A stretch of DNA of 64,000 nucleotides from Oscillospiraceae bacterium (lineage in GTDB: Bacteria; Bacillota; Clostridia; Oscillospirales; Oscillospiraceae), in contig CAJTFN010000006.1 of NCBI GenBank assembly GCA_910575815.1, forward strand, positions 124,001 to 188,000. Reading direction: 5' to 3'. The number at the start of each line of letters is the position of its first letter. Positions within the stretch are counted from its first letter, which is position 1. This document shows, in pieces, positions 35,039-43,393 of the stretch. Under the pieces are notes generated by a model. The model was not told where the DNA came from and ran no database searches. It saw only the letters and a list, made by a program, of their open reading frames with translations. A program made the translations under genes and the position numbers.

Positions 35039-35445
35039 TGGGGAAATATGACGATATCATCAACCTGCCACACCACGTCTCCAGTGCTCATCCCCATATG
35101 CCCATGCGGGACCGGGCTGCGCAGTTCATGCCCTTCCGGGCTTTGACCGGCTATGAGGCCGCCGTCCACGAGACGGCCCGGCTGACAGATTCGAAGGCCG
35201 AGCTGACGGAGGAAGAGAAGGCCCTCTTAGATATGCGGCTGCAAGAGTTGTCGGACAGAATTGCGGAGCATCCCAAGGTAACGCTGACCTATTTCCAGCC
35301 GGATAAAAGGAAGACCGGAGGCGCCTGCGTCACCATTACAGGGCGGCTCAAGAAATTCGATGAGTATGAAGGCGAGCTGCTTTTATTGGGCGGAGAGCGC
35401 ATTTTAATTGAGAATATCCTGTCGGTTCAGGCGGCAGAGGCGTGA
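35038..35445 (+). CDS. YolD-like protein
   Basis: 135 residues. Members pair with Y-family polymerases in Firmicute plasmids, phages and chromosomes, and are thought to act like UmuD. DRAAQFMPFRALTGYEAAVHET is the family signature. ATG overlaps the polymerase TAA (TAATG), so the two are coupled. It is the last intact host gene before the insertion point of the two mobile elements. Confidence 0.88.
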   Translation: MGKYDDIINLPHHVSSAHPHMPMRDRAAQFMPFRALTGYEAAVHETARLTDSKAELTEEEKALLDMRLQELSDRIAEHPKVTLTYFQPDKRKTGGACVTITGRLKKFDEYEGELLLLGGERILIENILSVQAAEA

Positions 35446-35602
35446 TCCGTGAACAGGCCCCAGCATTCCTTTGGGCGTTGGGGCGCGGCCCTTATACGAA
35501 ACGTTCACGCTCTCCCAAGCCTCGACCACACAGCGGAGCAATGGATTTTTAAGGAAGCCCGAGATACCGGGGTTTAAAAGCTTACGAAAGGACATCATCC
35601 GG

Positions 35603-35662
35603 ATGATAAAACTACTCTTTGTCTGCCACGGCAGTATATATCCTGTCCTTGAAAATGGTTGA
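35603..35662 (+). pseudogene. Orphaned original 5' end of the LMW-PTP gene
   Basis: ATG 35603 with AAAGGAC upstream reads MIKLLFVCHG, the same residues that open the phosphatase at 53994 (VTKILFVCHG). It then runs into element DNA and stops after 19 codons. This is the host start cut off by insertion. The native promoter should lie in 35446-35602. Confidence 0.85.
35621..35633 (+). other. Attachment core, left end of element 1
   Basis: GTCTGCCACGGCA. Host sequence lies to the left, element 1 to the right. Confidence 0.8.
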
Positions 35663-36343
35663 TATATCTGGACTTTCAGCAGATACCCCCGCAAATGTAC
35701 TACCTGTTTACTACTTTTGAGGTCTGGACGATAACACCCGCCTCGGCACGATATGGATGATAAAGGGCAAGGCATGAATAGACGTGCCTTGCCCTTTTTT
35801 GCCGTTGTTGGCATTTCCGACGTCGGAAAATCCAACGCAATAAAATATAGATATAAGTAACTAAAGATAAAATCAAGCAAAGACTTATCAATTACCCATT
35901 CCTTTCCTATCCTTTCCCATACCCTCTCCCTTGGAGAATGAGTGGCAAAGCCGCCGGAAAGGAATGGAACGGAAGCGGGAAGCAGGGAGGCCAAATAGCA
36001 GCAGGGGTTATCAGGGCCGTTATCTGACCCACAGAAACCGTACAGACGCGAAGCGGATGTACGGTTTCTGCGGGTGCCACAAGAGGGCCGCAGGCCCTCT
36101 TGTGTGACAGCACAGTTTCACAGCCCAGCAGAAGCCCGAACAGGAGTGCCGGAGTGTCGGCCTCCCGCCCTGACTTTTTTGCGCCCATCTCTACGCATTT
36201 AGAACCTCGTTTTTGAGGGTGCAGGTCAAATCGTATTACCCCCTGTGTGACCACCGCTTGAAAGCCTTGAAAATAGGGCGCTGAATGGGTTCTAAATGCG
36301 TAGGCCAGAGAGCTTCTTTAGGAGCATATCGTAGAGGAGCAAA
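35663..36343. other. 681-bp non-coding left part of element 1
   Basis: This region contains the arm sites, then a run of perfect inverted repeats: 36032-36044 with 36058-36070 (13 bp), 36078-36089 with 36093-36104 (12 bp), and 36192-36206 with 36288-36302 (15 bp, 81-bp gap). The 115-codon minus-strand frame at 35907-36254 crosses all of these and is not credited. It is a candidate origin of transfer or replication. Confidence 0.55.
35698..35724 (+). repeat. Arm-type site pair, element 1 left
   Basis: TACTACC and TTTACTACTTTTGAGGTC lie 77 bp inside the core. They match the pair at 43088-43115 almost exactly, as expected for integrase N-domain binding sites. Confidence 0.7.
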
Positions 36344-38338
36344 TCAAAGTGGTTGCATATTAACAGCTTTTTCTTTGTGTGTAACTTTGTCTTTTTTAGT
36401 GTAATACAAAACATCATGCGCATAAAGAGTAGAAAATCGCAGGCCAGGGTTATCTCTTTCATGAAAAAAGATGTCATTGGGTAGTTTAGAAATAAACCCA
36501 TAATATTTTCCGTGACGATCAAGATTTATCTTTATTATTGTACCACGATATTGCAATGGCTTATCATTTGTAATTGGCTTACTAATTGAGGTGCGAATCT
36601 GCTCTTGTAAAAATGTAAAAAAGTCTACAGAGTCTTTTATTCCGTACTTATAGCTATGGCCTTTTTCAGAAATCCAAAGAGCCTGTATTTCCAAGAATTT
36701 TTGATACACTTTTTGAACATTGGCAAGCCAAATTTCTGAGTTTAAAATTTTGCCTTTAATCTGTTCACAGTACCTATCGATTTCTTTTTCATCATTAATC
36801 ATTGGAGAATTAGGTTCTAAGGATTCCTTTATCATCCAGCATAGATGCATTTTGTATGGCACTAATTCCTTGGGGATAATTCCTGCTCTATATTCGTGAT
36901 CAATTTTAGAATAGATTAGAGCTGCAATATAGTATGGATATTTGGATTGGGAATCAATAAATATTTTATTTCTGTATTCCTGAAGCAACTTCGATTCATG
37001 TCGATGTCCTTTATATGGTTCATTTAAAAATATGCTTACAAAACTTTGAATTATTCCGCGCAGGTTTACTTTTTCAAAGGGTTTAATAGTTGGATTATTT
37101 GAGTACTGTTTGGAGCGACGCTCATAGAATAAGCGTATTCCATTTTCCACTACTAATGCGTTGAAAAGATCTTCCAAATTTTTGTGAAATGTTCTGGTTA
37201 TTTCAAACGCTTCATCATAAACAATATTTTGACGATTGGTTCCTTTTACTATGTGATTAGTAATTTCTGAACTTTGTGTTGCAATAACCTTGGCAATTAT
37301 AGTAACATTTGTTAAATCTAAACCTTGCTTATAAGACTGGTAAATTACATTACACGTTTGACATCCATTTACAACTTGTGGATTTTTAACTGTTACTTTT
37401 CGATTTCCGCCTCCAATTTCGTCACACACGATGGTTATCCCGTTATTAAGTAACACAAAACTGAAAGGATCGTCTTTTATCGTATCAAAAATATCTTGAT
37501 TTATGTTTGTTTCCCCTTGATAATCTCTTACATTATCATCAAAAAGACTTTGCCTAATAATGCTTTCCTCCGAAACAAGTAGTTTTAGTAACTCGGTTGC
37601 TGAACAGAGAATTATACTTGAATTATCTACTTCTTCCACCGCAGTTAAGGAAAATGTATCAATTACATTTAATACCACCGAGAATGCATTTTCATTTTCA
37701 TCAAGTATTCTTTTGAATACAGCAGTATCCACATATTGGATTGAAATTTCTCCATATAAATCCACTGCACGGATATCTGTTTCGCATTTTTTTGAAATGG
37801 CAATAATATGGGGGCTATTCTCCCAAGTTCCCATTACTACATAATAGAGCCGAATATCTGGGTTGTGCGTCCAGCACATCATTACATTATCGCTTAACAA
37901 ATAATTTTTTATTTCAAGCCATGTATCAATATCAGAATTATGGGGCTGAAAATGATCTTCCCCCAAAAAGTCAATAACACCATTTGTAAATTTTGCATAT
38001 TCACCTGAATCAAACTTTTCCTTATACTTTGATTGAATGAAGATAAATTCAATGTCTGCTCTATTATATTTTTCAATGATATCTTTTGCATCTTGTAAAG
38101 TATGAATAAGTAATCCATTGAGTTTAATACAGATTCCATCAAGCCCCATATCATTTGAGCCGCCAATACAAACTGCATTTAGTAAAGCGTCATCAACGTT
38201 AAATGCGTCTGGCTGGTGAGTGGTCAAAATAATTTGATTTGCATATCGCTCAAATGCTGTGCTATCTGAAATATTCTCTAATTCATAGTTTTCTTTATAC
38301 TTAGCTAATTTAACACGAATAATAGGCTGTAACTTCAT
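36344..38338 (-). CDS. AIPR-family abortive-infection-like protein with cold-shock-like tail
   Basis: 664 residues. It matches the AIPR family (abortive infection phage resistance). GGSNDMGLDGICIKLNG near residue 47 resembles the nuclease-type N-terminal part. VLLNNGITIVCDE and NPQVVNGCQTCNVIY are the AIPR core signature. GTNRQNIVYDEAF follows. The last 65 residues (GTIIKINLDRHGKYYGFIS, DIFFHERD) look like a cold-shock OB fold, suggesting nucleic-acid binding. ATG 38338 follows AAAGGAGG. The base composition is much richer in A+T than the host, a sign of transfer. The likely role is phage defence cargo. Activity is not shown by sequence alone. Confidence 0.82.
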   Translation of the reverse strand: MKLQPIIRVKLAKYKENYELENISDSTAFERYANQIILTTHQPDAFNVDDALLNAVCIGGSNDMGLDGICIKLNGLLIHTLQDAKDIIEKYNRADIEFIFIQSKYKEKFDSGEYAKFTNGVIDFLGEDHFQPHNSDIDTWLEIKNYLLSDNVMMCWTHNPDIRLYYVVMGTWENSPHIIAISKKCETDIRAVDLYGEISIQYVDTAVFKRILDENENAFSVVLNVIDTFSLTAVEEVDNSSIILCSATELLKLLVSEESIIRQSLFDDNVRDYQGETNINQDIFDTIKDDPFSFVLLNNGITIVCDEIGGGNRKVTVKNPQVVNGCQTCNVIYQSYKQGLDLTNVTIIAKVIATQSSEITNHIVKGTNRQNIVYDEAFEITRTFHKNLEDLFNALVVENGIRLFYERRSKQYSNNPTIKPFEKVNLRGIIQSFVSIFLNEPYKGHRHESKLLQEYRNKIFIDSQSKYPYYIAALIYSKIDHEYRAGIIPKELVPYKMHLCWMIKESLEPNSPMINDEKEIDRYCEQIKGKILNSEIWLANVQKVYQKFLEIQALWISEKGHSYKYGIKDSVDFFTFLQEQIRTSISKPITNDKPLQYRGTIIKINLDRHGKYYGFISKLPNDIFFHERDNPGLRFSTLYAHDVLYYTKKDKVTHKEKAVNMQPL

Positions 38339-38516
38339 GGTAATCCTCCTTTGCATTGTTACATCCTCACATTTTTCTATTTACCAACATAATAACATAA
38401 TTCTCCTTATTTTTCAATCTAAAGTTATCTTGGTATAAATTCTTTTCTTGGGTTTGGGACTATCCCAACAAGCAAAACGGACACGGCCCGGCAGGGGCCG
38501 GATTTGGCCGTTTTCC

Positions 38517-38536
38517 GGGAGTGTGGCCACACTCCC
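38517..38536. repeat. 20-bp perfect palindrome
   Basis: GGGAGTGTGGCCACACTCCC lies next to another GC-rich hairpin (GGCCCGGCAGGGGCC). Similar palindromes lie near mobilization genes in Firmicute elements, but no such gene remains here. It could be a transfer-origin remnant or a terminator. Confidence 0.4.
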
Positions 38537-38611
38537 TATGCTTGCTACGTTAGCGTTTCCCCATTCCGCTTCTTGATATATCCATCATGTCCTGGATATT
38601 TTTTGCAATCG

Positions 38612-39544
38612 CTAATCACCATAGATAGCGGCTATATGACAAATTCTGCGCTTTATTTCCTCACGAATGTATAAAGGTTCAATGCACTCACATTTATCCC
38701 CAAATCCGAGGAGAATATCATAATAATACTCGTTTTCAATAAATGGAAAATTCACAAGATAATGCTCATCCCCATCTGGCGTAAGGTGGTCATATGTACA
38801 GTATTCAAGCGCTCTATCCAGTATAGATTTATGAATGCGAATTTTAACTTCCGTCTGCATTGCCGTCAAAATTTCCTCAAAATCCAAAATTGGCTTTTCA
38901 TAATTTCGCGGCATAAATGTTTCCTGTCTCATTTGCAGATGCGACATACGAGATAACCTAAATAGGCGGTAGTCGTTTCTGTGATAACAATACCCATAAA
39001 AATACCAGTGGCTGCTTTTTAATACAAGCTGATATGGCTCAACCGTCCGTACAGCTTTATTTCCATGGTGAGCTATATACTCAAAAGAAAGTAGTCTGCA
39101 ATTCTGCAAAGCTGCTTTAATCGTTTCTAAATATGGTTGTATATTTTGATTACCTATCCACGGACTTAAATCTATACAAATTTGATTTGTCTTTATTTCA
39201 ATATCTTTCGCTTTTTCAGCCGGGATAAAACTTTTCACTTTTGCAAGAGCATTTACCAGTTCATCGCCTCGTACCATATTTGAAAGACTGGAAAGCCCCA
39301 TCAAGATTGCAGAAAGATCGGCGGTTGAAAAAACCTTTTTATCAATCTTATATTCTGGCATGATTTCAAAGCCGCCTCCAACTCCTGATATTGAACGAAT
39401 TGGAATGCCAGCTAAATTGATTGCGTCTATGTCACGATAGATTGTGCGCGGAGAAACTTCAAACATATCTGCTAACTCCTGTGCGCCTATACGCTTTTTG
39501 TCAAGGAGTGTCATAATGATGCTGACAAGTCTATCAACTTTCAT
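38612..39544 (-). CDS. HTH/WYL-domain transcription regulator (YafY-like)
   Basis: 310 residues. The N-terminal winged helix (RIGAQELADMFEVSPRTIYRDI) is followed by a WYL domain (about 135-215; SFEYIAHHGNKAVRTVEPYQLVLKS, then WYFYGYCYHRNDYRLFRLSRM) and a C-terminal WCX-like extension. WYL domains sense nucleic acid or other ligands. AAAGGTGG precedes ATG 39544. It is divergent from the DJ-1 gene with 120 bp between them, a common regulator-target pairing, so it probably controls that gene and itself. Confidence 0.9.
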   Translation of the reverse strand: MKVDRLVSIIMTLLDKKRIGAQELADMFEVSPRTIYRDIDAINLAGIPIRSISGVGGGFEIMPEYKIDKKVFSTADLSAILMGLSSLSNMVRGDELVNALAKVKSFIPAEKAKDIEIKTNQICIDLSPWIGNQNIQPYLETIKAALQNCRLLSFEYIAHHGNKAVRTVEPYQLVLKSSHWYFYGYCYHRNDYRLFRLSRMSHLQMRQETFMPRNYEKPILDFEEILTAMQTEVKIRIHKSILDRALEYCTYDHLTPDGDEHYLVNFPFIENEYYYDILLGFGDKCECIEPLYIREEIKRRICHIAAIYGD

Positions 39545-39664
39545 CTGGCAGCCACCTTTCAAATAGCCTTTATATCATTATAAATTGTTGCCATACTGAT
39601 GTCAATAATTAAGTGGTAAGATTACGGTGTAAGTAAAACAAGACCAAAGAAAATGGAGGGTATT

Positions 39665-40288
39665 ATGTTCACAGTCTACATTTATGTCCTTGACACCTTG
39701 GCCGATTGGGAGTTGGGCTATGTTACAGCGGAATTGAACTCCGGGCGGTTTTTCAAAAAGGACGCGCCCGAAGTATCAGTCAAAACAGTTGCTATCTCAA
39801 CGGAGCCGGTCAAAACAATGGGCGGTCTGACGATCGTTCCCGATTGCACGATCCGCGAAATTGCAGTAAGTGAAAAGAGTGTCCTGCTGCTGCCTGGAGC
39901 AAACACATGGGACGATCCTAGGCATAGCGTTATGATGAAAAAAGCCGGCGAGTTGCTTTCTGCGGGCGCTCTGGTATGCGCTATCTGTGGGGCCACTATG
40001 GCATTGGCAAGTGCTGGCTTGCTGGATCGGCGTCCGCACACCAGCAACGGAGCCGGATACCTTGAAATGGTTTCTCCCAGCTATAAAGGACAGAATTTCT
40101 TTGTTGACGCACCATCTGTGGCAGACCGTAACCTGATTACCGCAAGTTCCACTGGGGGCTTATTGTGGGCAAAGCAGATTATTGAACGGTTAGATGTTTT
40201 CCAGCACAACACACTGGAAGCGTGGTATGCGTATTTCAGCACTGGTGAGGCGCAACATTTCTTTACCCTTATGCAAACTTTGGCGTAG
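39665..40288 (+). CDS. DJ-1/PfpI family protein
   Basis: 207 residues. The class I glutamine-amidotransferase-like fold carries the nucleophile elbow AICGAT (Cys about 101) and an early acidic residue (DWELGYV). It is closest in look to YoaZ-type putative intracellular proteases/amidases. ATG 39665 follows TGGAGGG; the earlier ATG 39653 lies before the ribosome site. It is regulated, by inference, by the divergent WYL gene. The function may be carbonyl or oxidative stress protection; no substrate can be named. Confidence 0.85.
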   Translation: MFTVYIYVLDTLADWELGYVTAELNSGRFFKKDAPEVSVKTVAISTEPVKTMGGLTIVPDCTIREIAVSEKSVLLLPGANTWDDPRHSVMMKKAGELLSAGALVCAICGATMALASAGLLDRRPHTSNGAGYLEMVSPSYKGQNFFVDAPSVADRNLITASSTGGLLWAKQIIERLDVFQHNTLEAWYAYFSTGEAQHFFTLMQTLA

Positions 40289-40307
40289 ACACTAATACAG
40301 TTTTAAC

Positions 40308-40353
40308 CTGCCAGCAGTGGCAGCAAAGAAAAAAACCGCTGCTGGCAGAAAAT
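40308..40353 (+). terminator. Terminator of the DJ-1 gene
   Basis: CTGCCAGCAGTGG pairs with CCGCTGCTGGCAG over 13 positions (one mismatch), followed by AAAATTTTT. Confidence 0.75.
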
Positions 40354-40469
40354 TTTTCATGCCTTTTTGTACGGTGGTTTTCAAAAAATGAAAGCTGCCG
40401 TTCTTTTATCCTCAAAAGGAGCGACGCGGTAACACTGACAGATACGGCGGCTGACAGGAGGCAGCCGCT

Positions 40470-40577
40470 ATGAAGTACACAGCCATTCGACACAATCTGA
40501 CATTCTTTGGTGTATCAAAAAAAGCCCGGCCTCCACCGGGGACTATTGCGGCCACGAGTATGTACTATACAGTGTAG
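40470..40577 (+). CDS. Possible 35-residue small protein of the element
   Basis: MKYTAIRHNLTFFGVSKKAR begins the ORF, which is basic and soluble. ACAGGAGG lies 8 nt before the ATG. It is followed 25 bp later by a terminator. No family is recognised. It may be a leader peptide. Confidence 0.4.
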   Translation: MKYTAIRHNLTFFGVSKKARPPPGTIAATSMYYTV

Positions 40578-40602
40578 GTTCTGCACAGTATTGTTTATCT
40601 TT

Positions 40603-40637
40603 CGCCCGGCGGGTCTGTGACCTGCCGGGCGGTTTTT
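40603..40637 (+). terminator. Terminator before the sigma-factor gene
   Basis: CGCCCGGCGGGT pairs with ACCTGCCGGGCG (one G-U), 5-nt loop, followed by GTTTTTG. Confidence 0.85.
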
Positions 40638-40779
40638 GTCGTTCCCAGCGGCCCGAAAATTTTTATTCACTTTTTTCTCTGCGGAAAGCGGTTTTGCGCG
40701 CAAAACCTGTGCCGCTGAACGCTCTGTTAGCGGAAAGGGAAAGTACCACCACCATCCCCCAGCGAAAGGGGGTGAGAAG

Positions 40780-41205
40780 ATGGAAACCAACCCCCGCGAC
40801 TATGGCGAACGGTGCAGGTTTGATGCCTTTTGCAAGACCGTATTGAAGCATGAGGCAATCGACTACATTCGGGAAATGAAGCGGCGGGCCAGCCGGGAAA
40901 CATCCTTGGAGCGGTTGCCCCAGACGGCGATGGACAAGCTGTGTTCGGCGGACAGTTACCCCAGCGATAGCTATGTGTTTTCGTACTGCGGCTGTGACCT
41001 GCCGATCAGGAGCCAACAGGTGGCCGACGCCTTTGCGGGTCTGCCGGAGCAGGAGCAAAGCATTTTGATTTTGCGCTTGGTGCTGGATTTGACAGACAGT
41101 GAAATCGGCGAGGCCTTGGGGCTGTCCCGGAGTGTCGTCCAGCGGCGCAGAACAAAATCGCTGAATGTCCTGCGGACGAAACTGATAGCGAGGAAAGGAG
41201 GTTAG
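40780..41205 (+). CDS. Sigma-70-like regulator of Tn916 type
   Basis: 141 residues. A sigma region-4 helix-turn-helix lies at the C-terminus (LPEQEQSILILRLVLDLTDS, EIGEALGLSRSVVQRRRTKS). The N-terminal part is short. It resembles the ORF7-type sigma of Tn916 relatives, which controls element genes. ATG 40780 follows AAAGGGGGTGAG; the frame opens earlier at 40636 without a ribosome site. It is followed by the helper gene after 4 bp. With no transfer genes left, its present targets are unclear. Confidence 0.85.
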   Translation: METNPRDYGERCRFDAFCKTVLKHEAIDYIREMKRRASRETSLERLPQTAMDKLCSADSYPSDSYVFSYCGCDLPIRSQQVADAFAGLPEQEQSILILRLVLDLTDSEIGEALGLSRSVVQRRRTKSLNVLRTKLIARKGG

Positions 41206-41209
41206 CGCC

Positions 41210-41446
41210 ATGAAGCACCGTAATTACAAAGGCCGTGAACTGCTGCCGCTGGCGGTGAGCGATGCGGCCCGCGCCGGGGATGCCGATGCCGTGGAACAGG
41301 TCTTACGCTACTACGAGGGCTACATAAACAAGCTCTGTACCCGGACGGTCTACGACGAAAACGGCTGTCCCCACGCCTGCCTGGACGAGTACATGAAAAG
41401 CCGTCTGGAAAACAAACTGATCCGCGCCATTCTCGGCATGAACTGA
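41210..41446 (+). CDS. Tn916 ORF8-like helix-turn-helix protein
   Basis: 78 residues. The pattern ELLPLAVSDAARAGDADAVE through QVLRYYEGYINKLCTR is characteristic of the helix-turn-helix-annotated protein paired with the sigma gene in Tn916-family elements. GAAAGGAGG precedes the ATG, 4 bp after the sigma stop. It probably works with that sigma factor. Confidence 0.85.
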   Translation: MKHRNYKGRELLPLAVSDAARAGDADAVEQVLRYYEGYINKLCTRTVYDENGCPHACLDEYMKSRLENKLIRAILGMN

Positions 41447-41535
41447 TAACCGGCCCCGGTTGGGGGGGACAGCTTACCCTTTCCCTGTTCCTCCCGCCTG
41501 TGGACCTGGGCATTTCAAAGAAAGGCTGGTGAACT

Positions 41536-41742
41536 ATGGCCGAGGAAATCGGCATTTTGGTAAAGGACAAATTCTGCCTCACCATTGAGGAAGCCTCCCG
41601 CTATTTCGGAATTGGAGAAAAGAAACTACGAAAGCTGGTAAACAGCAACCTGGACGCCGGCTTTGTCATTCAGAACGGCGTAAAAATCCTAATCAAACGC
41701 CAGCGGTTTGAGCAGTTTTTGGATAAGCTGTCGTCGATTTAA
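41536..41742 (+). CDS. xis: Excisionase (Tn916 Xis-like), element 1
   Basis: 68 residues, MerR-like winged helix (LTIEEASRYFGIGEKKLRKL) with a basic C-terminus (LIKRQRFEQFLDKL). It would direct the integrase toward excision by bending the arms. AAAGGCTGGTG precedes the ATG. It is 120 bp before the integrase gene, the same layout as in element 2. Confidence 0.9.
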   Translation: MAEEIGILVKDKFCLTIEEASRYFGIGEKKLRKLVNSNLDAGFVIQNGVKILIKRQRFEQFLDKLSSI

Positions 41743-41787
41743 GCGCCGCATTTTGCGAAAAGTTTCAAGAAAGCGGTCAGATTGATA

Positions 41788-41816
41788 TGGAAAATGAGCC
41801 TCGGCTATGGTATAAT
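41788..41816 (+). promoter_or_regulatory. Integrase promoter, element 1
   Basis: TGGAAA (41788-41793), a 17-bp spacer and TATAAT (41811-41816), with TGG just before the -10. The same boxes and spacing occur in element 2. The -10 lies in the loop of a 10-bp inverted repeat (41796-41805 GAGCCTCGGC with GCCGAGGCTC at 41830-41839), so control by a hairpin or operator is likely. Confidence 0.65.
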
Positions 41817-41862
41817 ATGATTATATCGTGCCGAGGCTCTTTTCACAGAAAGGAGCATAGAC

Positions 41863-43062
41863 GTGAGCGAAAAGCGACGTGACAGTAAGAACCGCATTCT
41901 TCGCAGCGGAGAGAGCCAACGCAAAGACGGACGATATGCGTACAAATACATCGACACCACCGGCAAGCCACAGTTTGTTTACAGTTGGAAGCTGGAAGCC
42001 ACGGACAGCACGCCCCAGGGCAAACGAGACGGGCTTTCCCTGCGGGAAAAGGAGAAGCAAATCCGGCGGGACATTGAGGACGCCATTATTCCCCGCGGCG
42101 GAGAGATGACCGTTCTGGATTTGGTGAAAAAGTACCTCTCCCAGAAAACCGGCGTCCGGCACAACACCGAGGCCAACTATAACTTTGTCCTCAATATCAT
42201 CAAGAAAGAGGACTTCGGGAGACAGCGCATTGACCGGGTGAAGCTGTCCGACGCCAAGTGCTGGCTTATCAAATTACAGCAGGACGGCAGAGGATACAGC
42301 TCAATCCACTCCATTCGGGGCGTTGTCCGGCCTGCATTTCAGATGGCCGTGGACGATGATTTGATACGCAAAAATCCGTTCGAGTTTCAGCTTGCTACCG
42401 TCGTTGTCAACGACAGTGTGACAAGGGAAGCGATTACAAGGAAACAGGAGCGGGCATTTCTGGAATTTGTAAAGGGTGACAAACACTTTTCCCGGTACTA
42501 TGACGGCATTTATATCCTGTTCAAGACGGGACTTCGCATTTCGGAGTTCGTAGGGCTGACCCTAGCAGACCTGGACATGAAAAAACGCAAGATCAGCGTC
42601 AACCACCAGCTTCAACGGAAGTGGAACATGGAATACATCATTGAGGACACGAAAACCTCCAGCGGAACGCGGGAAATCCCTATGACGGACGATGTGTACC
42701 AGTGCTTCCAGCGCATCATCGCCAACAGGCCGAAGCCCAAGACCGAGCCGATGATTGGCGGCAGGTGCGGCTTTCTGTATTTGGATAAGGACGGCAAGCC
42801 AATGGTGGCACTTCACTGGGAGCATTACTTCAAGCACATCTGCCAGAAGTACAACAGTATCTACAAGGTGCAGATGCCCAAAGTCACCCCTCACGTTTGC
42901 AGGCACACATTCTGTTCCAACATGGCAAAGAGCGGTATGAACCCCAAGACGTTGCAATACCTCATGGGACACTCGGATATTGGCGTCACGCTGAACACCT
43001 ACACCCACCTGGGCTTTGAGGACGCGCAGGCGGAGCTGGAACGGGTTGCCAGCGGCGAGTAG
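41863..43062 (+). CDS. int: Tyrosine-recombinase integrase, element 1
   Basis: 399 residues, Tn916 Int family: N-terminal arm-binding domain (about 1-65), core-binding domain (about 75-170), catalytic domain with Arg in TGLRISEFV, HVCRHTF (H-x-x-R, about 343-346), GHSD and the Tyr nucleophile in LNTYTHLG (about 378). GTG start with AAGGAGCATAGAC upstream. It recombines the GTCTGCCACGGCA core. It is related to, but clearly different from, the integrase of element 2, with which it shares the N-terminal SEKR-DSK-RILR-GESQR pattern. Confidence 0.95.
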   Translation: MSEKRRDSKNRILRSGESQRKDGRYAYKYIDTTGKPQFVYSWKLEATDSTPQGKRDGLSLREKEKQIRRDIEDAIIPRGGEMTVLDLVKKYLSQKTGVRHNTEANYNFVLNIIKKEDFGRQRIDRVKLSDAKCWLIKLQQDGRGYSSIHSIRGVVRPAFQMAVDDDLIRKNPFEFQLATVVVNDSVTREAITRKQERAFLEFVKGDKHFSRYYDGIYILFKTGLRISEFVGLTLADLDMKKRKISVNHQLQRKWNMEYIIEDTKTSSGTREIPMTDDVYQCFQRIIANRPKPKTEPMIGGRCGFLYLDKDGKPMVALHWEHYFKHICQKYNSIYKVQMPKVTPHVCRHTFCSNMAKSGMNPKTLQYLMGHSDIGVTLNTYTHLGFEDAQAELERVASGE

Positions 43063-43087
43063 TAAAACGGGATAAGCACCCTTGATT

Positions 43088-43115
43088 TACTACCTTTCCT
43101 ACTACTTTTGGGGTC
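43088..43115 (+). repeat. Arm-type site pair, element 1 right
   Basis: TACTACCTTT and TACTACTTTTGGGGTC lie 154 bp before the core. They are the partner of 35698-35724. Confidence 0.7.
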
Positions 43116-43223
43116 AAAGCTGTGCTGTTTTATGCCGGGATATGCCAAGAGAATGAGCAGAAGAAAATGCCGCAAAACACCTGCGAGGCCCGGAATATCA
43201 ATACATTCAAGAGGTTTCAGGAT

Positions 43224-43289
43224 ATGACTAAAATACTTTTCGTCTGCCACGGCAGAATACGGGAACAATCGTTGAAAGCCTTGGTATAA
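43224..43289 (+). pseudogene. Replacement phosphatase start carried by element 1, now orphaned
   Basis: ATG 43224 reads MTKILFVCHG across the core, then enters element 2 and stops after 21 codons. AGAGG lies upstream. It shows that element 1 once supplied the 5' end of the phosphatase gene, before element 2 inserted between them. Confidence 0.8.
43242..43254 (+). other. Attachment core between elements 1 and 2
   Basis: GTCTGCCACGGCA, shared by the right end of element 1 and the left end of element 2. Confidence 0.8.
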
Positions 43290-43317
43290 CTTGGTTTCAG
43301 TCCCTTGAAACAGCAGA

Positions 43318-43344
43318 TTTACACCACATTTACACCATTTGCGC
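43318..43344 (+). repeat. Arm-type site pair, element 2 left
   Basis: TTTACACCA and TTTACACCATTTGCGC lie 76 bp inside the core. They are the partner of 53868-53895. Confidence 0.7.
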
Positions 43345-43393
43345 TTGATATGGGAAGAAACGGCGGGATGCTTGATGCACCCCGACGTTTTTA

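Larger units (their letters stand above)
40289..40779 (+). other. 491-bp region upstream of the sigma-factor gene
   Basis: This region holds two terminators and a 35-codon ORF. The remainder has no recognisable gene. The layout (short ORF, hairpin, then sigma gene) recalls the regulatory segment of Tn916-type elements. Confidence 0.5.
35621..43254 (+). mobile_element. Integrative element 1 (about 7.6 kb) in the LMW-PTP gene
   Basis: It is bounded by the 13-bp core GTCTGCCACGGCA (35621-35633 and 43242-43254), with arm-type repeats near both ends and an excisionase-integrase pair next to the right end. Cargo: AIPR-family protein, WYL regulator, DJ-1 protein, and a sigma and helper gene of Tn916 type. 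No relaxase, coupling protein or secretion genes are seen, so it is not self-transmissible. The AIPR gene is strikingly AT-rich compared with the host. Confidence 0.85.
43063..43393. other. Junction region between the two elements
   Basis: In order: right arm sites of element 1, its replacement phosphatase start with the core, then left arm sites of element 2. No independent gene is seen. Confidence 0.75.

Noticed and set aside
35907..36254. 115-codon minus-strand ORF in the left part of element 1
   Set aside because: It runs across three perfect inverted repeats, lacks a ribosome site and has a proline/leucine-rich product typical of non-coding DNA.
41763..41862. Separate small RNA in the integrase leader of element 1
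   Set aside because: The inverted repeat spans the promoter itself and is better read as an operator or hairpin controlling int.
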